Positions 51,182 through 60,899 of a stretch of 64,000 bases of DNA are shown here, in pieces. The translations under genes were made by a program, and so were the position numbers. The stretch covers positions 310,001 through 374,000 of the forward strand of contig JAUICK010000002.1 of assembly GCA_030427865.1 (NCBI GenBank). Direction: 5' to 3'. Under the pieces are notes generated by a model that was not told where the DNA came from, did not search any database, and saw only the letters and a program-made list of their open reading frames with translations. Source of the stretch: Bacteroidia bacterium. GTDB lineage: Bacteria; Bacteroidota; Bacteroidia; Flavobacteriales; Flavobacteriaceae. Each line of letters opens with the position of its first letter. The first letter of the stretch is position 1.

Positions 51182-54100
51182 TTACTCTTTAATGATTTTA
51201 AATTCTTTCGATTTATCATCATCGATTTTTATTTTAAAGAAATAGATACCGTTAGATAATGTATTAGTATCTATAGTTAAGATTTGCTTTTGCTTAAAGC
51301 TAAATGTGTTAATTCTTTGTCCGATAACATTAAATATATCAACACTTATATCTGAATATGTTTCACCAAGGTTAACAGTTAATATATCTTCAACAGGATT
51401 TGGATATACCTTAATCTTATTAGTTAACTCGTTATCATCAATTCCTAATGTTTCAGAAATGGTGATTGGAACACATGCTGTATTATTGCCCTCGTTATTT
51501 TCTGCAATTATATTCTCGGTGTCCGCCACAAATAGAACATAATAATCACCTGAACTAATGGTTGTTGGAATGGTTAATGTTGCAAATTCAAATTGAGATG
51601 GGTCATCGTAACCTAAACTTGAAACATCAGTTGTAAAGTAATAATCATCTGCACTCAACGTACAATCTGTAGAGAGGTAATACTCCATTCTAATACTAGC
51701 GATATCTGCATCAGCTTGATACCCTGTGTAATTTTGATGTATTGAAGCATATACTTGGTCTCCGAAAGTTGCTTCTGTTACTGCGACATAAGGACTATTA
51801 AATGTAACATCTTGGTAATTTGAATCTGCTGGAAGCAAATTGAATTGAGCACAAGCAGTATTATTATTCTCATCGGTTTCAAAAACAACATTTTCTGCGT
51901 CAGCCTGGAATATAATATAGTATATACCTGGACTCAGATTATTCGGTAGTTCTATGGCATCACTAGCATCGTTAACTGGTAAATCTGAACCTAAAGAAAT
52001 ACTATCATCACTGACTAAAATATCGTCTGTACTTAATGTGCAATCATTAGAAAGATAGTAATAAACAGCTACACTTGGTAAGTCTGCATTAGTCAAAGTT
52101 CCTGTATAGTGAACATTTATAAACGGCTCTATTTCACTACCTATAATAACATCTGTAGGATTGCATACTTCATCGGTAATATATACGTCTCCATTAGCAC
52201 CATTGGAATTGGTTACTGATATTTCAATACAAACAACATTATTATTTTCCAGTGCACCTTCATTTACTTCATTATTCATGTCAGCAACAAATAGTATGTA
52301 GTAGGTTCCAGTTGGTGTTGCTGGTGGAATAGTGAGTATTTGGTCTTCAAACTTTATAGGGTCATCATTTCCTATACCAGACGAATCATCATCTAGAAAA
52401 ACATCATCCGAACTCAGCGCACAATCGGTTGACAAATAATAACCTAAGTCTAATGTCGGAACATTAGAATCTGACTGACTCCCTAAATAGATATGATTTG
52501 ATGTCACAAACACATCACTACCTGCATTAACATTTGTTATATCAATTGTTTCATTAATCACACGAACATCGTCGTTAACCCCATCATAGACATACCCTAT
52601 GGTTATATTGTCATCTTTGTCGTTATTGCCTTCATCTGTTTCATTAATATCGTTGTTACTGTCTGCTACTGCAAATAACTCATAAACACCTGATGACGAA
52701 ATATTCACTGGTAAATCAAAATCTACGAACATGGTGTCGTTTTCTCCAGCATCTAATGAGTTAAAAGTAAATTCACCCATAAATTCATTACTATCATACT
52801 CATTATCTCCATCAATATCTAGATAAACAAGAACATCAAAACTGTTAGAGTCTTCATTTCCTTCGTTTTCGATTCTGATTTCTATCTCTACTTCTTGCCC
52901 AGCTACTAAACCAGTATCTGGTACTGTTCGTACTCGTGTAACATCTAAATCAGGTCCATTTTGAACAACGTCTCCGATTTGAATAGCATAGGCATCGGTA
53001 TTATTCGTTTCATTACTCTCAGATATTAAATCTATTGAGTCTGCATACGAAATAATATAATATTGCCCATCACTTACACTTGGAATTGTAACCGTGGGCG
53101 ACAAACTAATACTTTGGCTTGGTGTTAAATTTGTTGTAATTGCCTGTACACTTCCATCTATTAAAATATCAGAACTATCATAACCTTGGTTAAAGGATAG
53201 ATATAGTGCAGATGTGGTATTAGCAACCATTGTTACATCTCCATTATTAGTAACCGTATAATTGATTGTGATTTGACTGCCAGCATCTGGATTATCATTA
53301 CTCACTGATGTTATGTCACTTACTAAATCAATACCATCTGTATTATTACTTTGATGGGTTACACAAATATCAAAAGTGTCTGAATTTGGTGGTGTGCCTT
53401 GATAATTCCACTCAAATACTCGGATGTAATAGGTTTGTCCAATAGTTAAATTATTCCATGTTTCACTTACCGATGTCGGTGCACCTGATGGATCGTAGCA
53501 ACTGATATAATTACTCGAACCTGAAGAACACGCAGTACGAAGTTCTATAACTGCATCAAAATTACTGGCATAGTTGGAAACTGTAACGGTGTGACTCGTT
53601 TCTACTGCGGTAAATTTGTAATATACATCGTAATCATCTGGTGAAGTACAACTACACCCCAAACAATTATTTGCACCAAAAGAACCTGTAGCATCTGCAA
53701 CGGTTCCTGTGGTGTAATTACAACTTGTACTACTGGTTAAAGTAATGGCATCACTACAATCATCATTTGCTGGTGGATTACCTCCACTAGATCCATCAAC
53801 CGTTACGGTAACCGTATCGGTATCTGTACAACCATTTTCTGTTACAGTGAGCGTATAAGTAGTGGTTTGTGTTGGTGATGCTGAGGTTGAACAACTATTA
53901 GGATTACTTAATCCTGTTGTTGGCGACCACGAACAACTACTACCACCTGAACCTTGCAAGGTGGTTGAATCACCGTTTTGAATGGTAACGTTTGAGCCTG
54001 CGTTGGCGGTAACACTACATCCTGATGAATTGAGTTTATGAGAGCGGTCTTCCATTAACGTATTGTTAGAACTAGCTTGTCGTCCTGAACTATTTGATAT

Positions 54101-55705
54101 AGGATGTTCGCTTAATATTTCAATTTGATTAGTACCCAAAATACTATTGCCGTTAATATCTTCGCCTTGGAATATCAAATCTGTTTCATTTATTGTACCC
54201 GTGTAAAACATAGATAAACCCCAACTTTTTCCATCAGGCGAGCCAACCATGTTTGTAAAACCAGTGGATGGGTCGTCAACTTTTACCCTAACAAATAGCA
54301 TTGGCTCACTTGCAGTTACAACTAAATCAAATTGGTCACCTGGATTAATTTGATATTGAGCTTCAACACCAGTTAACTCTAACCCATTACTTTGAGAATT
54401 TAATTCCCAACCCTTGTTATAAACTTCTTGTGCACTAAAAGTAACCTCAACATTTTTGATATGTGGATTAAAATTATCAATAATTATAGGAGTTTCTTCT
54501 GAAAAATGTTCTTGGTCTTGCACATCTGTTAAGACTGCTCTTAAATAATAATTTCCGTCAGGATATCTTGCTAGACTACTTAATTGAGCGTCTTGTCCGT
54601 TGTTTGTTACTCTTGGGATGAACTGTGTAAAATAGTAATCATCATAGCTATCTGAACCGTATGCTTTTGGTTCAACCCCTGTATTAGTCCAATTACCAAG
54701 ATTTGAACTTCCTGTTCCGCCAACATTACTAGGTATTGGAGTACCTCCATTACCACCAAACGATATTTCTGCCCAATTATTAATACCCTGTATTATTGAA
54801 AAGTTACCATCACTTGGTTTTAATTCCAATTCAATTAATTCTGGGTCAAAAACACAATATTGATATCTCTGCTGACTATAGCTGTTTACTATAGTGCCAG
54901 GATTTGAAAATGTAACCCTTGCTTTAATTGGATAACTACTATTTCCTCTGACATTAGAAAAAGCAGAACCGTTTTCACTCTCTAAATTTATGCTGTAACC
55001 TCCGTTAAAAAAAGGATTATTTTGATAATTAAACTCTGCTAATATATTATCAGAATTTATATCACTCCATAAACTACCGTTTGTAGGTGCAAAGCTTTGT
55101 ATTTTTTGAATATGTAAGTGTGTATGATAACTAACTTCTTGACCACTACTGTTCATATAAGACCCCGAATTACCTATTGGTGCTATGATATCATCTGGTA
55201 TTACTGAGTTTGTAGTTGTATAAACATTCCCCAGAAAGTTAAAATTATCTCCATCAATTTCAGCAAAAGCTTTTCCATAAGGTGTGATGATTGCATACTT
55301 CGGGTCTGTCGAACTATTATAATTAATAAAATAAAAGCCATTTACACCGAATGTTGAGTCATTTATATTATTAGGACAATCACCTGAATTACCAAAGAAA
55401 ATATGCCTGTAACCAATACCATTTGAAAAGATTATACTTTTTAAGCCAGTTGAACCACACTCAATTTTTTCAACATTACTAGTGAAATCTACAACAAATG
55501 GAATTCCATAGCTATTGTCATTTACATCAAGTCCCCCATGGAAATTATGATTACTTGCTCTTGGGCCATAGTCAGATGTAATATCTTGAAATCGAAAATA
55601 TTTGTACTGTGATTCCGAATAATAGCGTTGACTTATTTCATTTGCTGATTGCCCTAAAACAAAAAGCTGTAAGAAAAAAAAGCCTAATGTTATTAGCTTT
55701 TTCAT
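51182..55705 (-). CDS. Secreted T9SS protein with M23-like domain and CARDB repeats
   Basis: The 1507-residue protein has a signal peptide (MKKLITLGFFFLQLFVLGQ). Residues ~45-220 resemble an M23/LasA metallopeptidase: DYGPRASNHNFHGGLDV gives the H...D metal motif, YHTHLHI the H-x-H. A PKD-like Ig domain (VTANAGSNVTIQNGDSTTL), a pre-peptidase-type region (NDDCSDAITL) and five CARDB-like repeats (patterns such as LSTDCTLSADD, YYILFVAD) follow. The last ~75 residues are a type A sorting signal (KVYPNPVEDILTVNL). It should be exported by T9SS and surface-attached. Confidence 0.88.
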   Translation of the reverse strand: MKKLITLGFFFLQLFVLGQSANEISQRYYSESQYKYFRFQDITSDYGPRASNHNFHGGLDVNDNSYGIPFVVDFTSNVEKIECGSTGLKSIIFSNGIGYRHIFFGNSGDCPNNINDSTFGVNGFYFINYNSSTDPKYAIITPYGKAFAEIDGDNFNFLGNVYTTTNSVIPDDIIAPIGNSGSYMNSSGQEVSYHTHLHIQKIQSFAPTNGSLWSDINSDNILAEFNYQNNPFFNGGYSINLESENGSAFSNVRGNSSYPIKARVTFSNPGTIVNSYSQQRYQYCVFDPELIELELKPSDGNFSIIQGINNWAEISFGGNGGTPIPSNVGGTGSSNLGNWTNTGVEPKAYGSDSYDDYYFTQFIPRVTNNGQDAQLSSLARYPDGNYYLRAVLTDVQDQEHFSEETPIIIDNFNPHIKNVEVTFSAQEVYNKGWELNSQSNGLELTGVEAQYQINPGDQFDLVVTASEPMLFVRVKVDDPSTGFTNMVGSPDGKSWGLSMFYTGTINETDLIFQGEDINGNSILGTNQIEILSEHPISNSSGRQASSNNTLMEDRSHKLNSSGCSVTANAGSNVTIQNGDSTTLQGSGGSSCSWSPTTGLSNPNSCSTSASPTQTTTYTLTVTENGCTDTDTVTVTVDGSSGGNPPANDDCSDAITLTSSTSCNYTTGTVADATGSFGANNCLGCSCTSPDDYDVYYKFTAVETSHTVTVSNYASNFDAVIELRTACSSGSSNYISCYDPSGAPTSVSETWNNLTIGQTYYIRVFEWNYQGTPPNSDTFDICVTHQSNNTDGIDLVSDITSVSNDNPDAGSQITINYTVTNNGDVTMVANTTSALYLSFNQGYDSSDILIDGSVQAITTNLTPSQSISLSPTVTIPSVSDGQYYIISYADSIDLISESNETNNTDAYAIQIGDVVQNGPDLDVTRVRTVPDTGLVAGQEVEIEIRIENEGNEDSNSFDVLVYLDIDGDNEYDSNEFMGEFTFNSLDAGENDTMFVDFDLPVNISSSGVYELFAVADSNNDINETDEGNNDKDDNITIGYVYDGVNDDVRVINETIDITNVNAGSDVFVTSNHIYLGSQSDSNVPTLDLGYYLSTDCALSSDDVFLDDDSSGIGNDDPIKFEDQILTIPPATPTGTYYILFVADMNNEVNEGALENNNVVCIEISVTNSNGANGDVYITDEVCNPTDVIIGSEIEPFINVHYTGTLTNADLPSVAVYYYLSNDCTLSTDDILVSDDSISLGSDLPVNDASDAIELPNNLSPGIYYIIFQADAENVVFETDENNNTACAQFNLLPADSNYQDVTFNSPYVAVTEATFGDQVYASIHQNYTGYQADADIASIRMEYYLSTDCTLSADDYYFTTDVSSLGYDDPSQFEFATLTIPTTISSGDYYVLFVADTENIIAENNEGNNTACVPITISETLGIDDNELTNKIKVYPNPVEDILTVNLGETYSDISVDIFNVIGQRINTFSFKQKQILTIDTNTLSNGIYFFKIKIDDDKSKEFKIIKE

Positions 55706-56571
55706 TTGTTAATTTTTTTTGTAGATATAACATTTTGACTGTCATTATCTAGTATATTTATTGTTCCATTATTTATCTTTATCGTGACTTTATTTAAATC
55801 AACTTTTTCAGTCCAAATAATTTTCTTTTGCTTTAAATCAATCAGCTTAATGTTTTCTATATGTTTATTGTCAATAACTAATAACAAATAATCTTTAGTT
55901 GGAAAAATTCCATAAACATTTTCAGAATATTTAAAGCTTTCCAGATCTTTAAAATCACTAATTAAATTTATTTTTGTACTTAAATCCAACAGAGCAGGTT
56001 TATATTCATTGTAATCATCATTCAAATCAGCTTTCGTAAGCTGAATTCCATATAAATGTTTTAAGTCATCAGAAATTGATTTTGCAATGAACCTAGTTTT
56101 ACTTAATTCTATAGTTGAGACTTCAAGCCCATGTAAGTTTAAAATTTTTATTGTTGTTAAAAAATCAAAATCATCCACCTTTTTTTCAGTTGCATGGTAA
56201 CTTATGAGAATATAATTGGGTCTATAATCAAATTTATTTGGGGTATTAATATTTGTGATGCTTTTTAAAACATTATACTTAGAGTCACTTTCATAAGGAT
56301 TATTCTTTTTCAAATTATAAACACTAATAAGCTCGTCATTTTCATAAAACATTATCTCGTTTTTTTGAAAATCATATTCCTGTTTATTCGTGATTTCATG
56401 GTCTTTAATTGATGATTCATTGATTTCTGAATTAATATCACTATTTTCAATAATCGTTTCTTTTTTATTATCAATTTTATTTTGACTATGTGTAAATTTC
56501 TGCACACCAAAATACCCACCAACAATCAGCAGTATTAGTATTCCAACAATTAAAAAATAGTTTTTCTTCAT
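55702..56571 (-). CDS. Membrane-anchored protein with beta-propeller-like repeats, unknown
   Basis: The 289-residue protein has an N-terminal anchor (YFLIVGILILLIVGGYFGV) and an extracytoplasmic domain with repeated strand patterns (NYILISYHATEKK, LYGIQLTKADL, DYLLLVIDNKH, KIIWTEKVDL) that suggest a beta-propeller. Function is unknown. It overlaps the 1507-residue protein gene by 4 bp, so the two are coupled. Confidence 0.65.
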   Translation of the reverse strand: MKKNYFLIVGILILLIVGGYFGVQKFTHSQNKIDNKKETIIENSDINSEINESSIKDHEITNKQEYDFQKNEIMFYENDELISVYNLKKNNPYESDSKYNVLKSITNINTPNKFDYRPNYILISYHATEKKVDDFDFLTTIKILNLHGLEVSTIELSKTRFIAKSISDDLKHLYGIQLTKADLNDDYNEYKPALLDLSTKINLISDFKDLESFKYSENVYGIFPTKDYLLLVIDNKHIENIKLIDLKQKKIIWTEKVDLNKVTIKINNGTINILDNDSQNVISTKKINK

Positions 56572-56726
56572 AATATTTATAATACGTTAGTGTATTAAAA
56601 TAGCAACTAAAATATTGAGCTATTTTATGAAAGCATAATAAGAATGAAAATCCGTCTCTTTTTGATGAAAATCCATAAACTTAGTTGTCATTCTTATCGC
56701 CAAATATGAATTTTAGTCATTCCTTT

Positions 56727-57278
56727 TTATTCTACTACTGTAAAAAAATTACCATCGTAGGTTTCTTCAGCACCAACAAAAAAAGCATATTCACCAGCAG
56801 GTAAATTTGATACTTTTATTAAATACGAACTCTCTCCGTATTTTGTAGCCTTAAATTTTATCAAATCGAGTACTCCTGTATCCGTTTGCCCTGAAACGTT
56901 ACTTGAACTAGAAACTAAATACTCTCGGTGTTTTTTACGTTGTTTAAACTCTAATAATTGGATAATCTTTGTCGGTAATACTTTATTTGAGCCATGATTA
57001 TAAATAAAATAAAGTGTATCACTTTGCTTTATTTGTGTTGTAGAGGTTTTGCCTTTGGCAATGACCCTTGCTTTGACTTTACCAACTCCTGTGACCATGC
57101 GCCCAACAGACTGCCCTGATTTAACCGAGGTGGTTACCATTTCTAATTCTTGGTGCTCATTGTCTGCTGTTACCGCAACGATTTCTCCTTCAAAATCAGG
57201 TTCTGGCGCTGTAATTGTTTGCGAAAAACAGATTGTGGAAAATAAAAATAACGTAATAGAAAGTAGTTTAAGATTCAT
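56727..57278 (-). CDS. Exported protein of unknown function
   Basis: The 183-residue protein has a signal peptide (MNLKLLSITLFLFSTICFSQ). The mature part is beta-rich with TTSVKSGQSVGRMVTGVGKVKARVIAKGKTS split over two strands and a closing KVSNLPAGEYAFFVGAEETYDG, the kind of strand pattern seen in Bacteroidota periplasmic or surface beta-sandwiches. It is 155 bp from the gene downstream on the same strand. Confidence 0.65.
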   Translation of the reverse strand: MNLKLLSITLFLFSTICFSQTITAPEPDFEGEIVAVTADNEHQELEMVTTSVKSGQSVGRMVTGVGKVKARVIAKGKTSTTQIKQSDTLYFIYNHGSNKVLPTKIIQLLEFKQRKKHREYLVSSSSNVSGQTDTGVLDLIKFKATKYGESSYLIKVSNLPAGEYAFFVGAEETYDGNFFTVVE

Positions 57279-57324
57279 GTGTTTTTGTTTTTAACAAACA
57301 TCTTAAATCTTTAACAAAAAAAAT

Positions 57325-57341
57325 ACACCGCTTAGCGGTGC
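57325..57341 (-). terminator. Terminator of the TPR-regulator gene
   Basis: CACCGC (57326-57331) pairs with GCGGTG (57335-57340), followed on the minus strand by an eight-base T-run. It lies 10 bp past the stop at 57351. Confidence 0.8.
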
Positions 57342-57350
57342 ATTTTAATC

Positions 57351-59171
57351 TTATTTATGGAATTTCTTCCACTCTTCTTTGTATATCCGTAACATTTCCT
57401 CTTTACCCAAGCTTATTTTAGAATCAATTCCTTTTTTCAATTTAATTTTACTTCTTAATCTTTTACCCTTAGATTCAATAGTACTTTTCGCTACCGAATA
57501 TTTTGAAGACATCTGTTCCTCAGTTAACCCTTTGGACTGGTCAATCCAATATTCTAAATCGCCTTTAGTGAGGTTGTAGTTTGTTTTTAATACATCATTA
57601 TGAAAACTATTTTCCTTTTCCGAGAGTTGTAAAGAAATAAATTCTTGTTTTTCGGCAACTGTCTTTTCTAAGTTATTAATCGTCGTATCTTGATTAGCTA
57701 TTAAATCACGATAATCGGCCTTTTCTTGTTTTAGCTCGTCTAGTTCTTTCTGATATTTATATTCTGTTTCTTTTGTTTTCTTTCGTCTGTAGTAAACGAA
57801 TATGACTAGTACCGTTACGATAATTAAACTCAGAAATAATGAAAAGAACAATCTTGTATTTTGTGCATCTTTTTCAGCATTATCTGCCCTAAGATTTGCA
57901 ATCTCCTTTTCATTTTCTTCATTTCTATAACGTGTTTCTAACTCAGCAAACTTTGATTCTCGAACCTCTTTTTCTATAGAATCATTTAATACTTTAAACT
58001 TTTTGTGAAATTTAAGACTCTTCTTGTATTTATTTTGTCCTTCATAAACTTCTGATAAATTAGAATATAACGAAGCCTTACCCTGATTATCAAAAATTAA
58101 AGAATTAAGAGTGTCTTTTGCTATATCGGTTAGAATTTGTTCTGCTTCAGAATACCGTGAAAGATTTATGTAGGCATTTGCTAAGGTGTTTTTTGCGCCA
58201 CGTATGGCTTGTTTATGATTAATTTCTTCCGCAATCTTTAACGCTAAATTCCCATATTTAACAACGCTGTCTGGAATATTCATTCTTTGATATACAACAG
58301 CTGTATTGTTCAGTACATCAAATTCGTATAATTTATTACCTTGTTTTTTATAGAAGTCTAGAGCCACTTTATTATGATATAAGGCTTTATCATATTTTCC
58401 CCAACGCGAATAATTTATTCCTAAGCCATGGTGATTCATATTTATAAATGTGTGAAGTGAAACACTATCTGAGAAGGTTAGTGATTTTAAAAAATATTCT
58501 TCAGCCTTTTTATAGTTTTTCAAGCCCATGTATTTGTATCCTAGGATGTATAATCCATAACTCTTTTGGTCGTTAGAATTTGTTTTCTCTGCAATCTCAA
58601 CGCCCTTTAGTACAGCTTCGATACTCTCATCAGTTCTGCCTAGCTTATCATATGATGATGACGAATTTGAATATATCCTTGCGAGTGAAACTAAGCACGA
58701 TTCATCTTTATTTTTATTATACTTGCTTATCCCAAGGTTATAAGTTTCAATTGCTTTCTCATATAACTGAAAATGATGATATACTCTCCCTAGTTGATTA
58801 ATATCTATTAAGTATAGATTTAAATTCTGGTTTTTTTCACTAATTGAAAGTGCTTGTTTAGCATAAGAGATGGCTTTTACAGAGTCCATCTCTTTCATAA
58901 AAACTTCTGAGCTATATTTATATGCTCTTGATTCTAACTCATCGTTTCCCAATTCATTTGCAATTTCTGACATCTCGATAAAGTAAGGCAGTGCATTTTT
59001 TAAGGAAGACTTGCTGATGAGAATTTTATTTAAATTTTCTAATGTAGATAATTTTAATTCTTGCGAAGATGTTGAACTTAAAACACCTTTTAAGCTATCA
59101 ATCTTACTTTCTTGACTCTGAGCATATAGGAAAATAAATAAAGAAAAACAGATGAGTATAATGTGCCGCAT
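57351..59171 (-). CDS. TPR-containing sensor-like membrane protein with C-terminal HTH
   Basis: The 606-residue protein has a signal peptide (MRHIILICFSLFIFLYAQSQ), tetratricopeptide repeats over about 40-420 (AIETYNLGISKYNK, AEEYFLKSLTFSDS, LYHNKVALDFYKKQGN), one membrane helix near 440 (LFFSLFLSLIIVTVLVIFVY), a coiled coil and a C-terminal domain near 530-606 with LTEEQMSSKYSVAKSTIESKGKRLRSKI, a helix-turn-helix of the LuxR/GerE type. This architecture, periplasmic TPR and cytosolic HTH, is common in Bacteroidota one-component regulators. It may control the surface-protein genes next to it. Confidence 0.85.
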   Translation of the reverse strand: MRHIILICFSLFIFLYAQSQESKIDSLKGVLSSTSSQELKLSTLENLNKILISKSSLKNALPYFIEMSEIANELGNDELESRAYKYSSEVFMKEMDSVKAISYAKQALSISEKNQNLNLYLIDINQLGRVYHHFQLYEKAIETYNLGISKYNKNKDESCLVSLARIYSNSSSSYDKLGRTDESIEAVLKGVEIAEKTNSNDQKSYGLYILGYKYMGLKNYKKAEEYFLKSLTFSDSVSLHTFINMNHHGLGINYSRWGKYDKALYHNKVALDFYKKQGNKLYEFDVLNNTAVVYQRMNIPDSVVKYGNLALKIAEEINHKQAIRGAKNTLANAYINLSRYSEAEQILTDIAKDTLNSLIFDNQGKASLYSNLSEVYEGQNKYKKSLKFHKKFKVLNDSIEKEVRESKFAELETRYRNEENEKEIANLRADNAEKDAQNTRLFFSLFLSLIIVTVLVIFVYYRRKKTKETEYKYQKELDELKQEKADYRDLIANQDTTINNLEKTVAEKQEFISLQLSEKENSFHNDVLKTNYNLTKGDLEYWIDQSKGLTEEQMSSKYSVAKSTIESKGKRLRSKIKLKKGIDSKISLGKEEMLRIYKEEWKKFHK

Positions 59172-59224
59172 AATATAGTTTAGGGTTAATGGCTAAATAT
59201 AAATGTTAAAATTTTAGCATTCAA

Positions 59225-59232
59225 TACATTTG
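59225..59232 (+). promoter_or_regulatory. -7 promoter box upstream of the serine recombinase
   Basis: TACATTTG matches TAnnTTTG. It lies 134 bp before the recombinase start, leaving a long leader. The 194-bp gap 59172-59365 shows no gene. Confidence 0.45.
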
Positions 59233-59365
59233 CAATATTTACAGAAAAAAATATCTACATCATTGTTTTAATATAAATTTTACAGTGAATTATTGATTCC
59301 AGCATTTCCTTGCATTCACGAAACAGTTGTTTTAGCTTAGCGTTTATCCAAAAAACAGAGAATAC

Positions 59366-60844
59366 ATGAAAAAGCGAGTTGGCGTGTGGATACGAGTTTC
59401 CACCAAGAATCAACAACAATCCGACAGCCCAGAACATCATCTACAAAAAGCAAAGATGTACGCTGAGTTGAAAGACTGGGAAATTGTAGAGGAATACCAC
59501 TTAGAAGCTGTCAGTGGCAAAAGTGTTATCGAACACCACGAAGCCCAACGTATGATGCGAGATATCCAAAGTGGTCATGTAGAAGGCTTAATCTTCTCGA
59601 AGATTGCACGGTTTGCTCGTAATGTAAAAGAACTCTTGGAATTCTCAGAGCACTTTCAGAAGTATAAGGCAGACATGATATCCCTAAGTGAGTCGATTGA
59701 TACGAGTACGCCTTCAGGTCGCTTCTTTTTTACCATGATTTCAGCTATGGGTCAATGGGAACGTGAGAACATTGTAGAGCGTATTAAATCATCGGTCGAA
59801 GTGAGAGCCAAAATGGGAAAGGTTATGGGTGGTATTCCTTTTGGGTATAAGAAGGTTGGGAAAGATGATATGGCATTAGATGAACACGAAGCACCAATTC
59901 GTAAGATGATGTTTGATTTATTCTTGGAACATAAACGTCATGCCACCGTAGCAAACATACTTAACGAGAAAGGATATCGCACCAAACGGAAAAGTAAGTT
60001 CACAGGTACTACCGTAAAACGACTATTACAAGACCCAACTGCCAAAGGCATCAGACGTTCACACTGCACCAAAATAGATGAGAATGGTAGAACGGTGATG
60101 CGTGATAAATCAGAATGGTTTATCCATGAAGCACCACGAATTGTATCAGATGAAGTATGGGACGAAGTAAACGATATCATCCGTAAACAAGAAAAAGAAA
60201 AAGTACAACCGCTTAATAAGAAATTAAATCTCTTTACTAGCTATCTCTATTGTGCTAATTGTGATGAAAAAATGTATGTCCCTTCATCCAATCCAAAATA
60301 TACCTGTAAAAGCTGTAAGCAAAAAATACATGTAGATGATATCGAAGCTATTTTTAAAGAACAATTAACTGAGTTCATTATTTCAGAAGAAGAAGTGAAT
60401 CGTTACTTCGATGGTACGCATGCGGTCATCAGAGAAAAAGAACAAGAGATTGAAAATGTGAATTCAGAAATACAAAAACTTGAAACCAAGATTGAAAAGC
60501 TTTTTGAACTTCATGAACAAGGACAAATAGATACCAATAGGTTCAAAGATTTCTATGATAAACCAAATAACCAAGTACAACAATTAAAGCTTAGAATCCC
60601 ACGAATTGAAGGTGAGATATATGCCTTGAAAGACCAATTCAAATCAAGCGGATATATTATTGAAGAAGCTCGTTCGTTATATGAAAACTGGGACAAACTT
60701 ACGAAACAACAGAAACGTAACATCATAGAAATCATAACCGAAAAAATAGTAGTATCAGAACAGGAAGTGAACATCACGCTTAACTACATTCTTCCAAAGA
60801 CACCGTCTTTGAAAACGACTGCAAATGGTACTCATGGACTATAA
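59366..60844 (+). CDS. Large serine recombinase, likely integrase of the 48-kb element
   Basis: The 492-residue protein has the resolvase domain (VGVWIRVSTKNQQ, nucleophile Ser12), a recombinase domain (about 165-290: GGIPFGYKKVGKDDMALDE, SHCTKIDENGRTV), a zinc ribbon (CANCDEKM, CKSCKQK near 296-316) and a coiled coil (about 350-400). This is the large serine integrase layout. Its last codons lie inside the right 18-bp inverted repeat, and the sequence past CTCAT, including the stop, may come from the chromosome. The element would be excised and integrated by this enzyme. Confidence 0.93.
   Translation: MKKRVGVWIRVSTKNQQQSDSPEHHLQKAKMYAELKDWEIVEEYHLEAVSGKSVIEHHEAQRMMRDIQSGHVEGLIFSKIARFARNVKELLEFSEHFQKYKADMISLSESIDTSTPSGRFFFTMISAMGQWERENIVERIKSSVEVRAKMGKVMGGIPFGYKKVGKDDMALDEHEAPIRKMMFDLFLEHKRHATVANILNEKGYRTKRKSKFTGTTVKRLLQDPTAKGIRRSHCTKIDENGRTVMRDKSEWFIHEAPRIVSDEVWDEVNDIIRKQEKEKVQPLNKKLNLFTSYLYCANCDEKMYVPSSNPKYTCKSCKQKIHVDDIEAIFKEQLTEFIISEEEVNRYFDGTHAVIREKEQEIENVNSEIQKLETKIEKLFELHEQGQIDTNRFKDFYDKPNNQVQQLKLRIPRIEGEIYALKDQFKSSGYIIEEARSLYENWDKLTKQQKRNIIEIITEKIVVSEQEVNITLNYILPKTPSLKTTANGTHGL
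60818..60835 (-). repeat. Right terminal inverted repeat of the 48-kb element (candidate attachment half-site)
   Basis: ACTGCAAATGGTACTCAT is the exact reverse complement of the left repeat at 12751-12768, 48 kb away. It overlaps the 3' end of the serine recombinase gene. The TACTCA at 60829-60834 is a direct match to 12745-12750 and could hold the crossover. Confidence 0.7.
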
Positions 60845-60886
60845 GCAATAGCAGTTTAGGTGCTAACTTAAACCACTATTGCTTTT
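60844..60886 (+). terminator. Terminator after the serine recombinase
   Basis: AGCAATAG..GTTTA (60844-60858) pairs with TAAAC..CTATTGCT, with one two-base internal mismatch, followed by TTTATTTT. Confidence 0.7.
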
Positions 60887-60899
60887 ATTTTAGTACATT

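Noticed and set aside
51182-55705. Possible CRISPR or tandem DNA repeats in the long surface gene
   Set aside because: The repeats are protein-level CARDB domains with divergent DNA, not identical direct repeats with spacers.
12751-60835. Element as a tRNA-targeting tyrosine-integrase island
   Set aside because: No tRNA gene is present at either border, and the recombinase at the border is a serine type with matching inverted ends.
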